Shown here piece after piece: positions 14,800 to 15,445 of a stretch of DNA of 15,445 nt. The stretch is taken from positions 1 to 15,445 of the forward strand of contig SMVS01000029.1 in the NCBI GenBank assembly GCA_004357435.1, written 5' to 3'. The number at the start of each line of letters is the position of its first letter. Positions within the stretch are counted from its first letter, which is position 1. Source of the DNA: Nitrospina sp. GTDB lineage: Bacteria; Nitrospinota; Nitrospinia; Nitrospinales; Nitrospinaceae. The position numbers were made by a program, and so were the translations under genes. The notes beneath the pieces were generated by a model, which was given only the letters and a program-made list of their open reading frames with translations, searched no databases and had not been told where the DNA came from.

Positions 14800-14817
14800 T
14801 GCAGTTTACGGACTGCA
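14800..14817 (-). other. Small intercistronic hairpin before ptsI
   Basis: TGCAGT (14800-14805) and ACTGCA (14812-14817) form a perfect 6-bp stem with a 6-nt loop in the spacer between ptsN and ptsI. It sits 10 bases upstream of the presumed ptsI Shine-Dalgarno AGG and lacks a T-run, so it is not a terminator. It may influence mRNA processing or relative translation of the two genes. Confidence 0.35.
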
Positions 14818-14821
14818 GGGT

Positions 14822-15286
14822 TTAAAGAATTTTGGAGTCTTCCTCAATCAATATTGAATAGATGCTGTCTGATCCATGAGCTTTTAAAATCTTTTCCCTG
14901 AATGAAATATTTTTAAACAGTCGGGCGATACGCGCCAGGGCTTTTAAGTGGAGCCCTGTGGAATCGGTGGGCGCCAATAGCAGGCATATGAAATGAACGG
15001 GCCGCTGGTCCAGTGATTCAAAGTCAATGCCATTTATTGACCGCGCAAAGACAATTACAATTTGATCGATCTCATCCGATTTGGCATGAGGGATCGCCAT
15101 ATTCTCGCCAATTCCGGTGCTTCCCAGTTTTTCTCTTTCCATCAAAGCATGGATTAGAATTTCTTTATTCCTGATCACCCCTTTTTTTTCCAAAAAGTGG
15201 CAAAGGTCGGAGACGGCACTGGGTTTGTCGGGAGCCGTCAAATCAGAAATAATGAAATCCTTTTTAAGAATCTCACTAATTTTCAT
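14822..15286 (-). CDS. ptsN: PTS IIA-like nitrogen-regulatory protein (PtsN/EIIA-Ntr)
   Basis: EIIA domain protein of 154 residues, typical for EIIA-Ntr, a regulatory phosphoacceptor that does not transport sugar. The active-site block GSTGIGENMAIPHAKSDEI contains the phosphorylated H67. Other family blocks are the N-terminal KKGVIRNKEILIHALMEREKLGSTG and the FICLLLAPTDSTGLHLKALARIARLF strand-helix unit. The ATG at 15286 follows the hpf stop by 47 bases. In many proteobacteria hpf and ptsN lie in the rpoN operon, with rapZ and HPr downstream; here ptsI follows directly. The arrangement suggests that EI, an HPr encoded elsewhere, and this EIIA form a regulatory phosphorelay. Confidence 0.93.
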   Translation of the reverse strand: MKISEILKKDFIISDLTAPDKPSAVSDLCHFLEKKGVIRNKEILIHALMEREKLGSTGIGENMAIPHAKSDEIDQIVIVFARSINGIDFESLDQRPVHFICLLLAPTDSTGLHLKALARIARLFKNISFREKILKAHGSDSIYSILIEEDSKIL

Positions 15287-15333
15287 AATAGGATTTTTTG
15301 AATATCCTGTTCAGCTTAGGATGAGGAAAGCTA

Positions 15334-15445
15334 TCAGATCGAGTGTTTATTTTTTTCAGCGGAACTTTGCTTGATTTTTAAACTGGTGGACCGTTCTTTA
15401 TGTTTTTTCAGTTGTTTTTCCGTTTTTTCAACTGCCTGGTCCATG
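15334..15445 (-). CDS. hpf: Ribosome hibernation promoting factor, C-terminal end (runs off right edge)
   Basis: Only the last 37 codons are in the window, and the frame stays open through the right edge. They read MDQAVEKTEKQLKKHKERST and then a lysine- and serine-rich tail ending at a TGA. The AVEKTEKQLKKHKER segment matches the end of the last helix of HPF/YfiA-family proteins (compare the common A-x-D-x-L-x-x-Q-L-x-K-x-K-x-K pattern). The methionine is probably internal (a typical ...DMYxAID context), not the start. Position immediately upstream of ptsN is the normal place for hpf. The short tail argues for the short HPF form without the C-terminal dimerisation domain. The call rests on few residues plus context. 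Confidence 0.65.
   Translation of the reverse strand, partial: MDQAVEKTEKQLKKHKERSTSLKIKQSSAEKNKHSI

Overview
The window is bacterial chromosome with mixed housekeeping and accessory genes. I see no rRNA, convincing tRNA, insertion sequence, CRISPR array or phage gene. Complete signatures for IspG, trigger factor, MetK, PTS enzyme I and PtsN point to a Gram-negative bacterium with the non-mevalonate isoprenoid pathway and a nitrogen-type phosphotransferase branch. I could not fix the phylum. A Nitrospinota- or Deltaproteobacteria-like genome would fit the gene mix, but that is a guess.

Region 1 (1-3771, minus strand) is a peptide-type ABC importer in transcription order yejA (binding protein), yejB (permease) and yejE (second permease, running off the left edge). 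YejE carries an unusual acidic insert with an internal repeat.

Region 2 (3772-6986, plus strand) starts at a divergent promoter region holding an inverted repeat. It continues with ispG, tig (trigger factor) and a small Rieske 2Fe-2S protein, all closely spaced and probably co-transcribed.

Region 3 (7024-10493) is accessory. It holds a 144-residue orphan protein (minus), a class I SAM-dependent methyltransferase (plus), a 279-residue orphan protein (minus) and a radical SAM/SPASM-type enzyme (plus). The radical SAM gene is preceded by a promoter-like TATAAT and about 150 nt of hairpin-rich leader that can pair with its Shine-Dalgarno sequence. This is the most intriguing non-coding stretch of the window.

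Region 4 (10607-15445, minus strand) reads hpf (3' end only), ptsN, ptsI, metK, then a Gfo/Idh-type oxidoreductase. A perfect 12-bp hairpin separates metK from the oxidoreductase. hpf-ptsN-ptsI is a PTS-Ntr-like cassette without HPr inside the window. The oxidoreductase keeps its nucleotide-binding fold signature but appears to lack the usual catalytic Lys, Asp and His.

Several starts were moved from the longest open frame to an internal codon with a better Shine-Dalgarno sequence or family fit (ispG, tig, the Rieske protein, the 279-residue orphan, metK, ptsI). No gene-free stretch exceeds 300 bases. The largest, 9134-9425, is described as a candidate regulatory leader.
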